Source: Sulfuricella sp. (GTDB lineage: Bacteria > Pseudomonadota > Gammaproteobacteria > Burkholderiales > Sulfuricellaceae). From it: a stretch of DNA of 64,000 nt. Of this stretch, positions 9,177-18,120 are shown piece after piece (positions within the stretch are counted from its first letter, which is position 1; each line of letters opens with the position of its first letter). Under the pieces are notes generated by a model. The model made no database searches, was not told the origin of the DNA, and saw nothing but the letters and a program-made list of their open reading frames with translations. The stretch lies in assembly GCA_023266195.1 (NCBI GenBank), contig JAHFRP010000010.1, forward strand, positions 62,001 to 126,000. The letters run 5' to 3'. A program made the translations under genes and the position numbers.

Positions 9177-10025
9177 TTACTTAAGGAACTGCTCTTGCCA
9201 AACCTTAAGTTTGGTCTTTGCCGGGCTGCGTAGTGGTTGAGGGGGGGGCGTGTTCTGGACAGTTAGCTTCCCCTGCTCGCTGGACTTATTACTTGCCTCC
9301 GCCGTAGCCGCCAAGCTAGCCAGCCCCGTCTTAATCGAGCATGCATCGTCGTAGTCACCGACATCGTTGATCGCATGTGAAAGGGAATACGTTTCAATCG
9401 GCTCATCCTGGCTTGCAATGATTTTTGCATATCTTTTTGTGCGCTCTGCCTTAATTGCCGCCTCCATCGCGTCAAATGTCTTGTTAACATAGAACGTTGC
9501 GTCAAAGGCTTCATAACCCTTACCAACGATCAAATTCGCGCCGCTGAGTGTCGCTGAAATCGCGGGATTTGCGTGCGCAGTACCAGCGCTGATTGCAGTT
9601 GCGATGTCCTGTAGGAAAGTCTTGCTGAATTCACTGGTCGAGCGTTGTGCAAAAGCCCGATTCATGAACTGCCGACAATTCGTATCGGAGACCGTAACCA
9701 GCGTACCAATGATTTCGTCTCGTACGCTTTTATCGACAGTCGCAGCACCGACAGCACTAACGTCGACAGATGTATAGAGACACTTCCCATTTTCCGAGTC
9801 TGATGTGTTTGGCGCACGATCTTCATATTTGACTTCGGCCGTTTCTAGACAATGGACGGTGACAAATTTCTCGATATTAGCTGGTAACGCGATGGTCTTC
9901 TTGACCGGGTAGTGAAGTGCAGGTTCCGACCCTAAATATTTAGATGTGCCTGCGGCGCATCCCGCGACGAGCGCTATGATGCTTAATAAAAACAAAGCCG
10001 TGAGCACGGTTCTGATAAGTGGCAT
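9177..10025 (-). CDS. putative lipoprotein of unknown function
   Basis: 282 residues. An N-terminal hydrophobic segment ends in a lipobox-like LVAGC-A, so the mature protein would be lipidated at that Cys. The rest is soluble with no family I recognise; two further Cys suggest a disulfide. ATG 10025 is preferred over ATG 10034 because AGGA lies about 9 nt upstream of it, whereas the first ATG has no spacing to a ribosome binding site. Codon use and lower GC than its surroundings suggest acquisition. Confidence 0.7.
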   Translation of the reverse strand: MPLIRTVLTALFLLSIIALVAGCAAGTSKYLGSEPALHYPVKKTIALPANIEKFVTVHCLETAEVKYEDRAPNTSDSENGKCLYTSVDVSAVGAATVDKSVRDEIIGTLVTVSDTNCRQFMNRAFAQRSTSEFSKTFLQDIATAISAGTAHANPAISATLSGANLIVGKGYEAFDATFYVNKTFDAMEAAIKAERTKRYAKIIASQDEPIETYSLSHAINDVGDYDDACSIKTGLASLAATAEASNKSSEQGKLTVQNTPPPQPLRSPAKTKLKVWQEQFLK

Positions 10026-10080
10026 AACTGTCATCCTGGGTAATAATGTGCTTCATTGAGAAAAATAAGATCAACTTCGT

Positions 10081-10569
10081 TTAACATTCCAACGCCTTAT
10101 CCAGTGCCGCCTCCAGTTTCCTGAAATCAATCGCCCGCTCGGACACCTTACGCGGCAGCGCCGTCTTGAACTCAATGTTGGTTACTCCGCCCGCGGCTGC
10201 CTCCCATTGCGGGCCGAAGAGCCGGACCGCCGTATAAAACAGGAGGGCGCGCGCGGGCGAGGTGCCATCCGCGAGCATGGCTTCGTAGAACATGCGGTGC
10301 GCATCTTTGGAGGTTTTGATGTGCTTTTCGCATGCCACGTCGTGCACGACGCTGGCGCGGCGGTAATCGCCGATAAAAGGCGTGCCGACGATTTCCGACC
10401 AGATCGCTTCGGGGATGCTGGCGCCGTCCACCTTGTCGCCAGCCTCGGCTTTCCATTTGAAATCGGTGCTGTCGAAAAATGCGAAATCCGCAAGCAACTG
10501 CATCCTGCGGTCTTCCCCGTCTTCCACTAGCCAACGGGCATCCACGTTACCTTCAAAATGTGCGGGCAT
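10081..10569 (-). CDS. DUF1353 family protein
   Basis: 162 residues. The pattern KVDGASIPEAIWSEIVGTPFIGDYRRASVVHDVAC is split around conserved Asp/Ser/His positions typical of DUF1353, a family of unknown function common in phages and bacteria. ATG 10569 follows GAAGGAAAAATC, a good ribosome binding site; the longer frame to 10800 runs through a REP element and pseudogene and is rejected. Confidence 0.8.
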   Translation of the reverse strand: MPAHFEGNVDARWLVEDGEDRRMQLLADFAFFDSTDFKWKAEAGDKVDGASIPEAIWSEIVGTPFIGDYRRASVVHDVACEKHIKTSKDAHRMFYEAMLADGTSPARALLFYTAVRLFGPQWEAAAGGVTNIEFKTALPRKVSERAIDFRKLEAALDKALEC

Positions 10570-10623
10570 GATTTTTCCTTCTTCGCGTTGCGGAATGTTT
10601 TTCGCGGATACTTCCAACTCTAT

Positions 10624-10683
10624 TGTAGGAGCGGCCTCCTGTCCGCGATATTCGGCAATCGCGGCCGGGAGGCCGCTCCTACA
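10624..10683. repeat. REP-like palindrome (GTAGGAGCGGCC type)
   Basis: TGTAGGAGCGGCCTCC at 10624 is mirrored by GGAGGCCGCTCCTACA ending at 10683, with a small nested palindrome between. This is the classical arrangement of two inverted REP units. It separates the DUF1353 gene from the peptidase relic. Confidence 0.7.
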
Positions 10684-10712
10684 GGGTGCGGTGGTTTTTG
10701 GGAATATCCGGG

Positions 10713-11007
10713 TTAGGCAGCCACCAACCGTATCGTCCAGAAATCGTCGGCCAGGTTCGGGGCGGTGAGGTAGGCGTGGCATGGTGAAGTAGCCACGCAT
10801 TCCCCACCCGTCGCCCTAGGAATTGCGCACGACGAAGCGCTGCGTGCTGTCGTCATGGCCCACGGCCATCACCGCGCGGCCGCCCAGGACTTTTTCTTTT
10901 GGGCTGTGCATGTTGACTTCGCCGGTTTTCGCCGTACAGGTGGTCGCGTTGGTCCGGCACCTCGGGCAGCCAACCGTAGTTGCGCTTGATTACGGCGTTT
11001 TTTTCAT
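10713..11007 (-). pseudogene. relic of a papain-like (C1) cysteine peptidase
   Basis: The start region reads IKRNYGWLPEVPDQRDHLYG, typical of C1A peptidase N-termini, but is out of frame with ATG 11007 by one base in a run of seven A. The text then jumps to the C-terminal segment KVLGGRAVMAVGHDD...RFVVRNS, so the catalytic Cys region is deleted. NSW has become NS-stop (TAG at 10816-10818), and a second frameshift near 10778 breaks the end …LADDFWTI. Four independent lesions show it is dead. Confidence 0.8.
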
Positions 11008-11190
11008 GTGAAATCCCTTTTTGGCAAGAGCTGCTGGCGGCGATTGTTCCCGTCTGCGCGGGAATCGGTCGGCGCGGTTCCATTGCCTGAACCATGCCGT
11101 CGGTGTTATGCCTAAGACAAAAAATATGCCGGTGGAAAGGACTTTATTCCGGTTTTCGGAGGAATGTCAATATTTATCTTAAAAACGCAG

Positions 11191-11315
11191 TTCAACCACG
11201 GGGAGCACGGGAGATTCAAACGATTACAACAGCTTGGCCTGCCACCCAACGGGTAAAATCCGGAATTCATTCAGATTCTTTGTTTCCCGTGTTCCCCGTG
11301 CGCCCCGTGGTTCAA
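11191..11315. repeat. palindromic intergenic repeat (ACCACGGGG type), family B
   Basis: The left arm TTCAACCACGGGGAGCACGG (from 11191) is answered by an arm at 11285-11315 containing CCCGTG repeats and ending CCCCGTGGTTCAA. It has the same design as families A and C: degenerate purine-rich tandem units, a spacer, then their complement. Confidence 0.65.
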
Positions 11316-11365
11316 ATAGGGTTTTAAGTTTATGTAAGGGGTGTCGGCGGCAGGGCAATCACACA

Positions 11366-11513
11366 TCACAGGGGCAACTCGTTCAGTCCGAAAAAATGGT
11401 GTCTGTCGGGCAAATGGTGGCTGGGCTGGCGCACGAGATCAACACGCCTCTGGGCTATGTCAAACCCTTTTTTACCACCAAGCCGGTTGGGGGTGATCGT
11501 GGGCAAGGCGGTT
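11366..11513 (+). pseudogene. relic of a sensor histidine kinase
   Basis: The frame reads [20 protein letters not shown] then INTPLGYV, a HisKA H-box with the phospho-accepting His, and jumps directly to PFFTTKPVG, the G2-region end of the ATPase domain. About 120 codons of the HATPase are missing, and the frame closes right after. No start codon with the sensor part is present. Confidence 0.75.
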
Positions 11514-11680
11514 GACGGGGCTGATCAACCAGGGCCAGATTCACCGCTTCCTGCCAAGCCGCTACGCAAGAACATATTGTTTTTGGGAGTCGAGTCGGGC
11601 CTCAAGCGCTTCAGGGAATTCAAATCCGTGCCGGAAGTCCAAACGCCACGAGGCGGAAGTTCCGGCGCGGAAATGGAAAA
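11514..11680 (+). pseudogene. relic of a response regulator
   Basis: GLINQGQIHRFLP is followed after a one-base shift by KPLRKN…GVESGLKRFREF, matching the end of receiver domains of the 'INxGQIYRFxxKP' type plus a linker. It lies directly after the kinase relic, so this is the remains of a two-component pair. Not expressed as a functional protein. Confidence 0.6.
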
Positions 11681-11740
11681 GACGGTGGTTCAGCGCATCA
11701 GGGGCTTCTTCGGGAGGCCGCTCCGCATCGGCGTTTTTGG

Positions 11741-11793
11741 CGTGAAACTCGCGAAGCGAGACCTCGTCCCCCTCGCCCGCTTGCGGGAGAGGG
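11741..11793. repeat. short hairpin repeat, family D copy 1 (3' of pstB)
   Basis: Two hairpins, CTCGC-GAA-GCGAG and a CCCGC-TT-GCGGG stem, form a unit of about 53 bp. The first 23 bases are identical to 17908-17930 downstream of tRNA-Leu. Here it lies just past the pstB stop and may serve as its transcription terminator. Confidence 0.7.
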
Positions 11794-11803
11794 TTAGGGA
11801 GAG

Positions 11804-12577
11804 TTAGCCGAATTTCCCAGTGATGTAATCTTCCGTTGCCGTCTTCTTCGGCGTGGTGAAGATCATGTCGGTATCGCCGAACTCGATCAGGTCGCCCAGG
11901 TACATGTAGGCGGTGTAGTCGGAGACGCGCGCCGCCTGCTGCATGTTGTGGGTGACGATGAGGATGGTGTAGTCTTTTTTCAGTTCGTGGATCAGCTCTT
12001 CGATGTGGGCGGTGGAAATCGGGTCGAGCGCCGAGGCCGGTTCGTCAAGCAGCACCACTTCCGGCTTTACCGCGATGGCGCGGGCGATGCACAGCCGCTG
12101 CTGCTGGCCGCCGGAAAGGCTGTTGCCGCTCTGCTTGAGCTTGTCCTTCACTTCTTCCCACAAAGCCGCCTTGCGCAATGCCCATTCGACGCGGTCGGCC
12201 ATGTCGCGCTTGCTCAGATTTTCGTAGAGCTTCACGCCGAAGGTGATGTTGTCGAAAATCGACATCGGGAACGGCGTCGGTTTCTGGAACACCATGCCCA
12301 CCTTGGCGCGCAGCCTGTTCAGATCCTGCTTTGCATCGAGGATGTTCTGTCCGTCCAGCAGGATTTCGCCGCTGGCGACCTGCTTGGGGTAGAGCTCATA
12401 CATCCGGTTGAAGGTGCGCAGCAGGGTGGATTTACCGCAGCCGGACGGGCCGATGAAGGCGGTGACTTTTTTTTCCGGGATGTTCAGGTTGATGGATTTT
12501 AGGGCATGGAAACTGCCGTAGTGGAAATTCAAGTCCTTGATGACGACTTTGGGGTTGGTGATGACAGTTCCGTTCAT
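11804..12577 (-). CDS. pstB: phosphate ABC transporter ATP-binding protein
   Basis: 257 residues. The motifs are Walker [10 protein letters not shown], the Q-loop in [10 protein letters not shown], signature [16 protein letters not shown], Walker [13 protein letters not shown] and switch His in VTHNMQQ. It powers high-affinity phosphate import by PstSCAB and takes part in PhoR/PhoU signalling. ATG 12577 has GGGA 7 nt upstream; the in-frame TTG six codons earlier is less likely. Last gene of pstC-pstA-pstB; no phoU follows. Confidence 0.97.
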   Translation of the reverse strand: MNGTVITNPKVVIKDLNFHYGSFHALKSINLNIPEKKVTAFIGPSGCGKSTLLRTFNRMYELYPKQVASGEILLDGQNILDAKQDLNRLRAKVGMVFQKPTPFPMSIFDNITFGVKLYENLSKRDMADRVEWALRKAALWEEVKDKLKQSGNSLSGGQQQRLCIARAIAVKPEVVLLDEPASALDPISTAHIEELIHELKKDYTILIVTHNMQQAARVSDYTAYMYLGDLIEFGDTDMIFTTPKKTATEDYITGKFG

Positions 12578-12599
12578 TGTTTCATCCCGTTGCAATTTT

Positions 12600-13445
12600 T
12601 TAGTATGACTGGCTCTTCTGGCGGAAGAAGAAGCGCGCCAGAATGTTCAGGGTCAACACCGTGAAGGTGATCAGCAGCGCGCCCGCCCAGGCGAGGTGCT
12701 GCCAGTCTTCGTAGGGGCTCATGGCGAACTGGAAGATCACTACCGGCAGGTTGGCCATCGGCTGGTTCATGTTGCCGTTCCAGAATTGATTGTTGAGTGC
12801 GGTGAACAGGAGCGGCGCGGTTTCTCCGCTGACGCGCGCCACCGCCAGGAGGATGCCGGTCAGGATGCCGGTGGTGGAGGCGCGCAGGGTGACCAGGATC
12901 ACCACTTTCCATTGCGGCGCCCCCAGGGCGGCAGCTGCCTCGCGCAGGCTGTTTGGTACCAGGCACAGCATGTTCTCGGTGGTGCGCACCACCACCGGGA
13001 TCACGATCATGGCCAGTGCGAACGACCCCGCCCAGCCGGAGAAATGGCCCATGGTGACTACGTAGACTTCATAGATGAAGAGGCCGATGACTATGGAGGG
13101 TGCGGACAGCAGGATGTCGTTGATGAAGCGCGTGGTCGGCGCGAGCCAGCCCCTTTGGCCGAACTCGGCGAGGTAGGTGCCGGCGAGGATGCCGACCGGC
13201 GTGCCGATCAGCGTGGCGACCATGGTCATGAACAAGCTGCCGGCGATGGCGTTGAGCAGGCCGCCGTTGCTGCCCGGCGGCGGCGTCATCTGGGTGAACA
13301 GGCTGAGGCTCAAGCTGGGGAAGCCATGTGAAATCAGCGTCCAGAGGATCCATCCCAGCCAGAACAGGCCGAACAGCATGGCGAGCAGTGCGACGGTCAG
13401 ATTGATGCCGTTGATCAGGCGCCGGCGGGTGTAGAGAGCAATCAT
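12600..13445 (-). CDS. pstA: phosphate ABC transporter permease PstA
   Basis: 281 residues with six hydrophobic segments and the permease EAA loop ([17 protein letters not shown], about residues 183-199) that contacts PstB. Forms the membrane channel with PstC. It starts 9 nt after the pstC stop and ends 22 nt before the pstB start. Confidence 0.95.
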   Translation of the reverse strand: MIALYTRRRLINGINLTVALLAMLFGLFWLGWILWTLISHGFPSLSLSLFTQMTPPPGSNGGLLNAIAGSLFMTMVATLIGTPVGILAGTYLAEFGQRGWLAPTTRFINDILLSAPSIVIGLFIYEVYVVTMGHFSGWAGSFALAMIVIPVVVRTTENMLCLVPNSLREAAAALGAPQWKVVILVTLRASTTGILTGILLAVARVSGETAPLLFTALNNQFWNGNMNQPMANLPVVIFQFAMSPYEDWQHLAWAGALLITFTVLTLNILARFFFRQKSQSY

Positions 13446-13454
13446 GATGTTCTT

Positions 13455-14417
13455 TTAGGACTGTTTGCCTTCACGCTTGGCGAGCTGGATCAATAGCAGC
13501 TTGGCCAGCGAGAGCACGAGGAAGGTAATGAAAAACAGGATCAGGCCGAGTTCGATCAGCGCCGAAGTATAAAGTTTGCCGACCGCTTCGGTGAATTCGT
13601 TGGCCAGGGCGGACGAAATGCTGTTGCCCGGCATCAGCAGCGATGCGCTCAGTTCATGGGCGTTGCCGATGACGAAAGTGACCGCCATGGTTTCGCCCAA
13701 GGCGCGTCCGAGGCCCAGCATGATGCCGCCGACCACGCCGATTTTGGTGTACGGCAAAACGATGTGCCACACCACTTCCCAGGTAGTGGCGCCGAGGCCA
13801 TAGGCGGATTCCTTGAACATGGGGGGGACGATTTCGAACACGTCGCGCATCACCGAGGCGATGAACGGGATCACCATGATGGCCAGGATCAAGCCGGCGG
13901 TCAGCATGCCGATGCCCATCGGCGGACCTTGGAACAAGGGACCGATCAGCGCCGCGTTGCCCAGATGCTCGGTGAGCCAGGGCTCGACATGGTCGGCGAA
14001 GGCCGGCGCGAAGACGAACAAGCCCCACATGCCGTAAATGATGCTCGGGATGCCGGCCAGCAGTTCCACGGCGATGCCGAGCGGACGCTTGAGCCAGCGC
14101 GGCGACAATTCGGTGAGGAACAGGGCGATGCCGAAGCTGACCGGAATGCCGATCAACAGGGCGATGGCGGAAGTGGCGAGGGTGCCGATGATGGGCACCA
14201 ACGCACCGAATTTTTCGGTGACCGGGTTCCATTCCGAGCTGAACAGGAAGCCGAAGCCGAACGTCCTGATCGCGGGCAGGCTGCCGATCAGCAGCGACAC
14301 CAGAGTCCCGGCCAGGATGGCGAACACGAGGAAGGCAAACAGGCGCGTCGTGTTGCGGAATGCCAAGTCCAGCAAGTGTTGTCTTTTCAGGTGCGCGGGG
14401 GAGAACGGTCTGGTCAT
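13455..14417 (-). CDS. pstC: phosphate ABC transporter permease PstC
   Basis: 320 residues with six TM segments and the EAA loop in [20 protein letters not shown]. The N-terminus [17 protein letters not shown] is cytoplasmic. I chose ATG 14417 because homologues begin shortly before the first helix; the longer frame to 14471 has no ribosome binding site. A 132-bp gap separates it from the small genes upstream. Confidence 0.95.
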   Translation of the reverse strand: MTRPFSPAHLKRQHLLDLAFRNTTRLFAFLVFAILAGTLVSLLIGSLPAIRTFGFGFLFSSEWNPVTEKFGALVPIIGTLATSAIALLIGIPVSFGIALFLTELSPRWLKRPLGIAVELLAGIPSIIYGMWGLFVFAPAFADHVEPWLTEHLGNAALIGPLFQGPPMGIGMLTAGLILAIMVIPFIASVMRDVFEIVPPMFKESAYGLGATTWEVVWHIVLPYTKIGVVGGIMLGLGRALGETMAVTFVIGNAHELSASLLMPGNSISSALANEFTEAVGKLYTSALIELGLILFFITFLVLSLAKLLLIQLAKREGKQS

Positions 14418-14549
14418 GGAGTCACATCGCTGGATCGGATTGCCTGGCAATTTCTTATTAAAATCTTCCACGGGGTTGCCCAGCGCAGAATCTCGGGATT
14501 ATACCGGCGAAATGTTTCAAATATATTACACTTGCGCCGTTTGTGGATG

Positions 14550-14789
14550 TTACATCCCTACTTCGACGAGTTCTTTCAGGCGCTCCTTGGTTTTGGTGAA
14601 ACGGTCGAGCCGCCAGTCTTTCAGCACCGCCAGCGCCAATTCGAAATCTTCGTAATCGAGCTCGTAAATCTGCGCCAGGTTGAACGGGTCGTTCTGGTAG
14701 AGTGCCTTGATCAGATCCTTGAATACCTGTGAGGCGGTCTCGTCCGGCGTTTTCAGCAGGCGTTTCTCGACTTTCTTTAGGGTATTCAC
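14550..14789 (-). CDS. small conserved-looking protein of unknown function
   Basis: 79 residues from GTG 14789, preceded by GGGAGGTTTT, a strong ribosome binding site. The GTG overlaps the stop of the next upstream small gene by 4 nt (GTGA), which supports both. The sequence is charged and helical (KKVEKRLLKTPDE…FKDLIKALYQNDPFNLAQIYELDYEDFELAL) and predicted soluble. I do not recognise a family. Confidence 0.75.
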   Translation of the reverse strand: MNTLKKVEKRLLKTPDETASQVFKDLIKALYQNDPFNLAQIYELDYEDFELALAVLKDWRLDRFTKTKERLKELVEVGM

Positions 14790-15013
14790 AAAACCTCCCG
14801 ATTTGGGTTGCTGGGTAAACGTTGAGCCGCATGGCTCCGTACCAGAGACGTCCAATTATACTGGATATCCTCCAGGTAGGAAGCCGCCGAATCGATCTGG
14901 CGGCCTATCTCGTGGGTGTCGTCGGGCTTCATTCCGGCGATCCTGTCGCGTGCGCGGGTCAGGCCGGCAATGGCCGCGTTGATCTGATGCTGGACAACTT
15001 CGTCGATGTTCAT
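14786..15013 (-). CDS. small helical protein of unknown function
   Basis: 75 residues, MNIDEVVQHQINAAIAGLTR…, soluble and helical. It sits at the head of the group that continues into the 79-aa gene and pstCAB, after the pstS terminator. A phosphate-related role is only guilt by position. Confidence 0.7.
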   Translation of the reverse strand: MNIDEVVQHQINAAIAGLTRARDRIAGMKPDDTHEIGRQIDSAASYLEDIQYNWTSLVRSHAAQRLPSNPNREVL

Positions 15014-15318
15014 ATCTTAACTCCGTGACATAACAACCCGGAGGCAAGGCTACGCGGGGATTGTGACAGCAATATTAAGGCGGGCCGCCTCCTGATAATG
15101 CAAAGCGGTGAGACGTTCTGCGTGGAATCAATCGGTTAACATTGTTTTTTGGGTCGCGCCGGGCCGGCTGGATCCGCCGGACGCCCGATCGTCTCTCAAG
15201 AAAAAACGTACAACCCATTAGCTTCCGTGGGGTGTGCGTTGCGCGCCAGTGGGCCGCACGGCGCACAGTGTTTCGTCGGCGCAATTTGCGGCATGGGGCC
15301 GACGGGCTTCGCTAACCA
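15014..15318. other. intergenic stretch between pstS terminator and the small genes
   Basis: 305 bp without a credible gene. It should contain the promoter for the small genes and pstCAB if these are not read through from pstS. A CTGTCACA half-site occurs on the minus strand near 15063-15070, but I see no complete Pho box. Confidence 0.4.
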
Positions 15319-15346
15319 GAAAAAAACCCCGCAGCAGGCTGCGGGG
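15319..15346 (-). terminator. rho-independent terminator of pstS
   Basis: CCCCGCAGC-AG-GCTGCGGGG (15327-15346) is a 9-bp GC-rich stem. On the minus strand it is followed by a run of seven T (A-run 15320-15326 on the plus strand). It lies 41 bp past the pstS stop. Confidence 0.9.
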
Positions 15347-15386
15347 TCCAATGGCTACGAGGGGTTGCAGGTGATGTTCGCGTGTA

Positions 15387-16448
15387 TCAATGCCAAACGG
15401 CCTTGCCGGAAGCGTCCTTCATCTGGGTTTTCCAGGCATTCCTCACCAGTTTGGTTACGCCGTCCGGCATCGGGACGTAATCCAGGTCCGCTGCCATTTT
15501 GCCGCCGTTGGTGTAGGCCCAGTCGAAGAACTTCAGTACTTCCTGTGCATTGTCCGGCTTATTCTGCACTTTGTGCATCAGGATGAAAGTGGCGCCGGTA
15601 ATGGGCCAGCTATCCTTGCCGGGTTCGTCGGTCAGTATCTCGTAGAAGCCGGGCGCTTTTTCCCAGTTGGCGTGGGCGGCGGCGGCCTTGAAGGTGGTGT
15701 CGTCAGGTTTGATGAACTGGCCATCCTTGTTCTTAACCTGGCCGTAAGCCATCTTGTTTTGCAGGGCGTAGGCGTATTCCACGTAGCCGATCGAACCCTT
15801 GATGCGCTGAACGTAAGACGCGACACCTTCGTTGCCCTTGCCGCCCACGCCGGCGGGCCAGGAGACGGAGGTGCCCTCGCCGACCTTGGTCTTCCACTCC
15901 GGGCTGACCTTGGACAGGTAGTTCACCCAGATGAAGGTGGTGCCGGAGCCATCGGAGCGGTGCACCACCGTGATGTTTTCGTCAGGCAGGTTGATGCCCT
16001 TGTTCAGTGCGGCAACAGCCGGGTCGTTCCATTTCTTGATCTTGCCCAGATAGATGTCGGCCAGCACTTCGCCGCTGAACTTGATTTCGCCGGCGTTGAT
16101 GCCCTGCAGGTTATAAACCGGCACGTTGCCGCCCATCACGGCGGGAAACTGCATCAGGCCTTCCTTGTCCAGGTCTTCCGGCTTCAGGGGCATGTCGGAG
16201 GCGCCGAAATCCACCGTCTTGGCGGTGATCTGCTTGATGCCGCCACCCGAGCCGATGGACTGATAGTTCATGCTGACGCCGGTCTTGGCCTTGTAGGCTT
16301 CGGCCCACTTGGCGTAGATCGGGTAGGGGAAGGTCGCGCCCGCGCCGGTGATCGCGGTGACGTCGGCGGCGGCGGTCGTGGCTGCGGCGCTCAAGCCGGT
16401 CACGAGGGTGAGGGAGGCGATCAGGCCCCGGCCAAATTTTGCATTCAT
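15387..16448 (-). CDS. pstS: periplasmic phosphate-binding protein
   Basis: 353 residues with a signal peptide ending near TTAAAADV. The mature start ITGAGATFPYPIYAKW and the segments NYQSIGSGGG and HRSDGSGTTFIW form the phosphate site of the PstS family. It captures Pi in the periplasm for PstCA. It has its own terminator and a Pho-box-like site upstream, so it can be made in excess over the permease, as usual for binding proteins. Confidence 0.97.
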   Translation of the reverse strand: MNAKFGRGLIASLTLVTGLSAAATTAAADVTAITGAGATFPYPIYAKWAEAYKAKTGVSMNYQSIGSGGGIKQITAKTVDFGASDMPLKPEDLDKEGLMQFPAVMGGNVPVYNLQGINAGEIKFSGEVLADIYLGKIKKWNDPAVAALNKGINLPDENITVVHRSDGSGTTFIWVNYLSKVSPEWKTKVGEGTSVSWPAGVGGKGNEGVASYVQRIKGSIGYVEYAYALQNKMAYGQVKNKDGQFIKPDDTTFKAAAAHANWEKAPGFYEILTDEPGKDSWPITGATFILMHKVQNKPDNAQEVLKFFDWAYTNGGKMAADLDYVPMPDGVTKLVRNAWKTQMKDASGKAVWH

Positions 16449-16525
16449 AATTCAGATATTCTCCAGTGTGGGTTTTGGTAAAGCTCGGACTTTCCCGATA
16501 CCGACACGAATACTAGGCCCGTAAT

Positions 16526-16543
16526 GTTGCAAATTTATTACAA
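16526..16543 (-). promoter_or_regulatory. candidate Pho box upstream of pstS
   Basis: On the minus strand the site reads TTGTAATAAATTTGCAAC. Against the PhoB consensus CTGTCATAAATCTGTCAC, 12 of 18 positions agree, including the two TG cores 11 bp apart. It is 78 bp upstream of the pstS start, a fitting distance. Confidence 0.55.
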
Positions 16544-16669
16544 ATCGGGGGATTGGACGTTTGCCTTGGGTAAGCCCATTGTTAATTGCCGTTTCGGCTT
16601 CATTGTCAGGATTGACCGAGAAGGCCTTAGCCGGTAACATTGCCCGCTTTGCAAACGAGAACACGAGCG

Positions 16670-17425
16670 ATGCGGGAAAAACTGGTTGCGGGTAACTGGA
16701 AGATGCACGGCGGCCTGGCGCAGAACGAAGCGCTGCTGGAGCAGGTGATTGCGGGCATGGAAAACGTGCGCGGCATGGGCTGCGCGGTATGCGTGCCGTT
16801 TCCCTACTTGTTCCAGGCGCAATCGATGTTGCACGGCACGGCGATTTCCTGGGGCGCGCAAAACCTGAGCCAGCACGACAAGGGCGCCTTCACCGGCGAA
16901 GTATCGGCATCCATGTTGCTGGATTTTGGCTGCCGCTACGCGATTGTCGGCCATTCGGAGCGTCGTGCGATATTCGGCGACGACGATGCGACCGTGGCCT
17001 TGAAGTTCGAGGCGGCGCAAAGGGCGGGTTTGATCCCGATTCTGTGTGTGGGCGAAACCCTGGCCGAGCGCGAATCCGGCGTGACCGAAGCGGTGGTCGC
17101 GCGCCAGATCGATGCGGTGACCGGGAAACTTGGCGTCGCCGCGTTGTCGAAAGCCGTTCTGGCCTATGAGCCGGTGTGGGCGATCGGCACCGGCAAAACC
17201 GCTTCGCCGGACCAGGCGCAAGCGGTGCATGCCTTCATCCGCGGCAAGATTGCGGGGCAAAGCAAGGATGTGGCCGAGAATCTGGTCATACAGTACGGGG
17301 GTAGCGTCAAAGGGGCGAATGCGGCAGAATTGTTCGCCATGCCGGATATCGACGGCGGCCTGATCGGCGGTGCAGCCCTGGATGCACAGGAATTTTTGGC
17401 GATTTGCCGCGCCGCACAGCGCTAG
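16670..17425 (+). CDS. tpiA: triose-phosphate isomerase
   Basis: 251 residues. Interconverts dihydroxyacetone phosphate and glyceraldehyde-3-phosphate. The substrate Lys is in GNWKMHG, the catalytic His in VGHSERR, Glu in AYEPVWAIGTGK and the phosphate loop is YGGSVKGAN. ATG 16670 gives the normal N-terminus MREKLVAGNWKM. Followed 9 nt later by secG, the usual order. Confidence 0.97.
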   Translation: MREKLVAGNWKMHGGLAQNEALLEQVIAGMENVRGMGCAVCVPFPYLFQAQSMLHGTAISWGAQNLSQHDKGAFTGEVSASMLLDFGCRYAIVGHSERRAIFGDDDATVALKFEAAQRAGLIPILCVGETLAERESGVTEAVVARQIDAVTGKLGVAALSKAVLAYEPVWAIGTGKTASPDQAQAVHAFIRGKIAGQSKDVAENLVIQYGGSVKGANAAELFAMPDIDGGLIGGAALDAQEFLAICRAAQR

Positions 17426-17434
17426 ATTGAGGTA

Positions 17435-17797
17435 ATGATGGAAACAGTGGTTTGGGCGGTTCATATTTTGGCGGCGCTGGGCGTGATTGGCTTGGTGCTG
17501 ATGCAGCACGGCAAGGGCGCCGACATGGGCGCGGCGTTCGGCAGCGGCGCTTCCGGCAGCCTGTTCGGTTCCAGCGGTTCGGCTAATTTCCTGAGCCGGG
17601 CCACTGCGATTTTCGCGGCAGTCTTCTTCCTGACCAGCCTGGGGCTGACGTATTTTTCCAGCCACAAGAGCAGGCCCATGGGCGTGATGGAGTCGCAGAA
17701 AAATCTGGTGCAGCCCGTGATGCCCAAAACTCTGCCGGCCGTTCCTCCGGCGCAGGGGGGCGCGGCCGGGTCCAAGGTCGGAGAAATACCCAAATAG
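17435..17797 (+). CDS. secG: preprotein translocase subunit SecG
   Basis: 120 residues with two TM segments and the SecG loop GKGADMGAAFGSGASGSLFGSSG. Accessory subunit of SecYEG that speeds SecA-driven protein export. The C-terminal tail after residue 75 is Pro/Ala-rich and non-conserved, a common betaproteobacterial extension. Confidence 0.95.
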   Translation: MMETVVWAVHILAALGVIGLVLMQHGKGADMGAAFGSGASGSLFGSSGSANFLSRATAIFAAVFFLTSLGLTYFSSHKSRPMGVMESQKNLVQPVMPKTLPAVPPAQGGAAGSKVGEIPK

Positions 17798-17814
17798 TTT
17801 TTTAGGTTTCAAAT

Positions 17815-17899
17815 GCCCATGTGGTGAAATTGGTAGACACGCTATCTTGAGGGGGTAGTGGCGAGAGCCGTAGCAGTTCGAGTCTGCTCATGGGCACCA
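17815..17899 (+). tRNA. tRNA-Leu (anticodon GAG)
   Basis: The acceptor arms GCCCATG/CATGGGC pair perfectly, and the D-arm, the long variable arm (TGGCGAGAGCC region) and the T-loop TTCGAGT are all present. The anticodon loop CTTGAGG gives GAG. CCA is encoded (17897-17899). Position between secG and nuoA is typical. Confidence 0.96.
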
Positions 17900-17907
17900 A
17901 GTTTTAA

Positions 17908-17964
17908 CGTGAAACTCGCGAAGCGAGACCACGTCGCCCTCTCCCGCTTGCGGGGGAGGGCGAC
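17908..17964. repeat. short hairpin repeat, family D copy 2 (3' of tRNA-Leu)
   Basis: Bases 17908-17930 are identical to 11741-11763. A second hairpin CTCCCGC-TTG-CGGGGGAG follows with flanking complementary CGTCGCCC/GGGCGACG. It may end the secG-tRNA transcript. Confidence 0.7.
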
Positions 17965-18120
17965 GGTCGTGACGAATTGCCATTTCCTGATTCAGCCATG
18001 ACCGTTATAGGTCGGTGCAAAAAAATATAAGGCGCTGAATAAAGCGCTATTCAGGCAACAGGGGTAAGTGAATATCCGGCTGGGCGAGATGCTCGGCCTG
18101 GATGGGGGAGAGCGTTCCAA

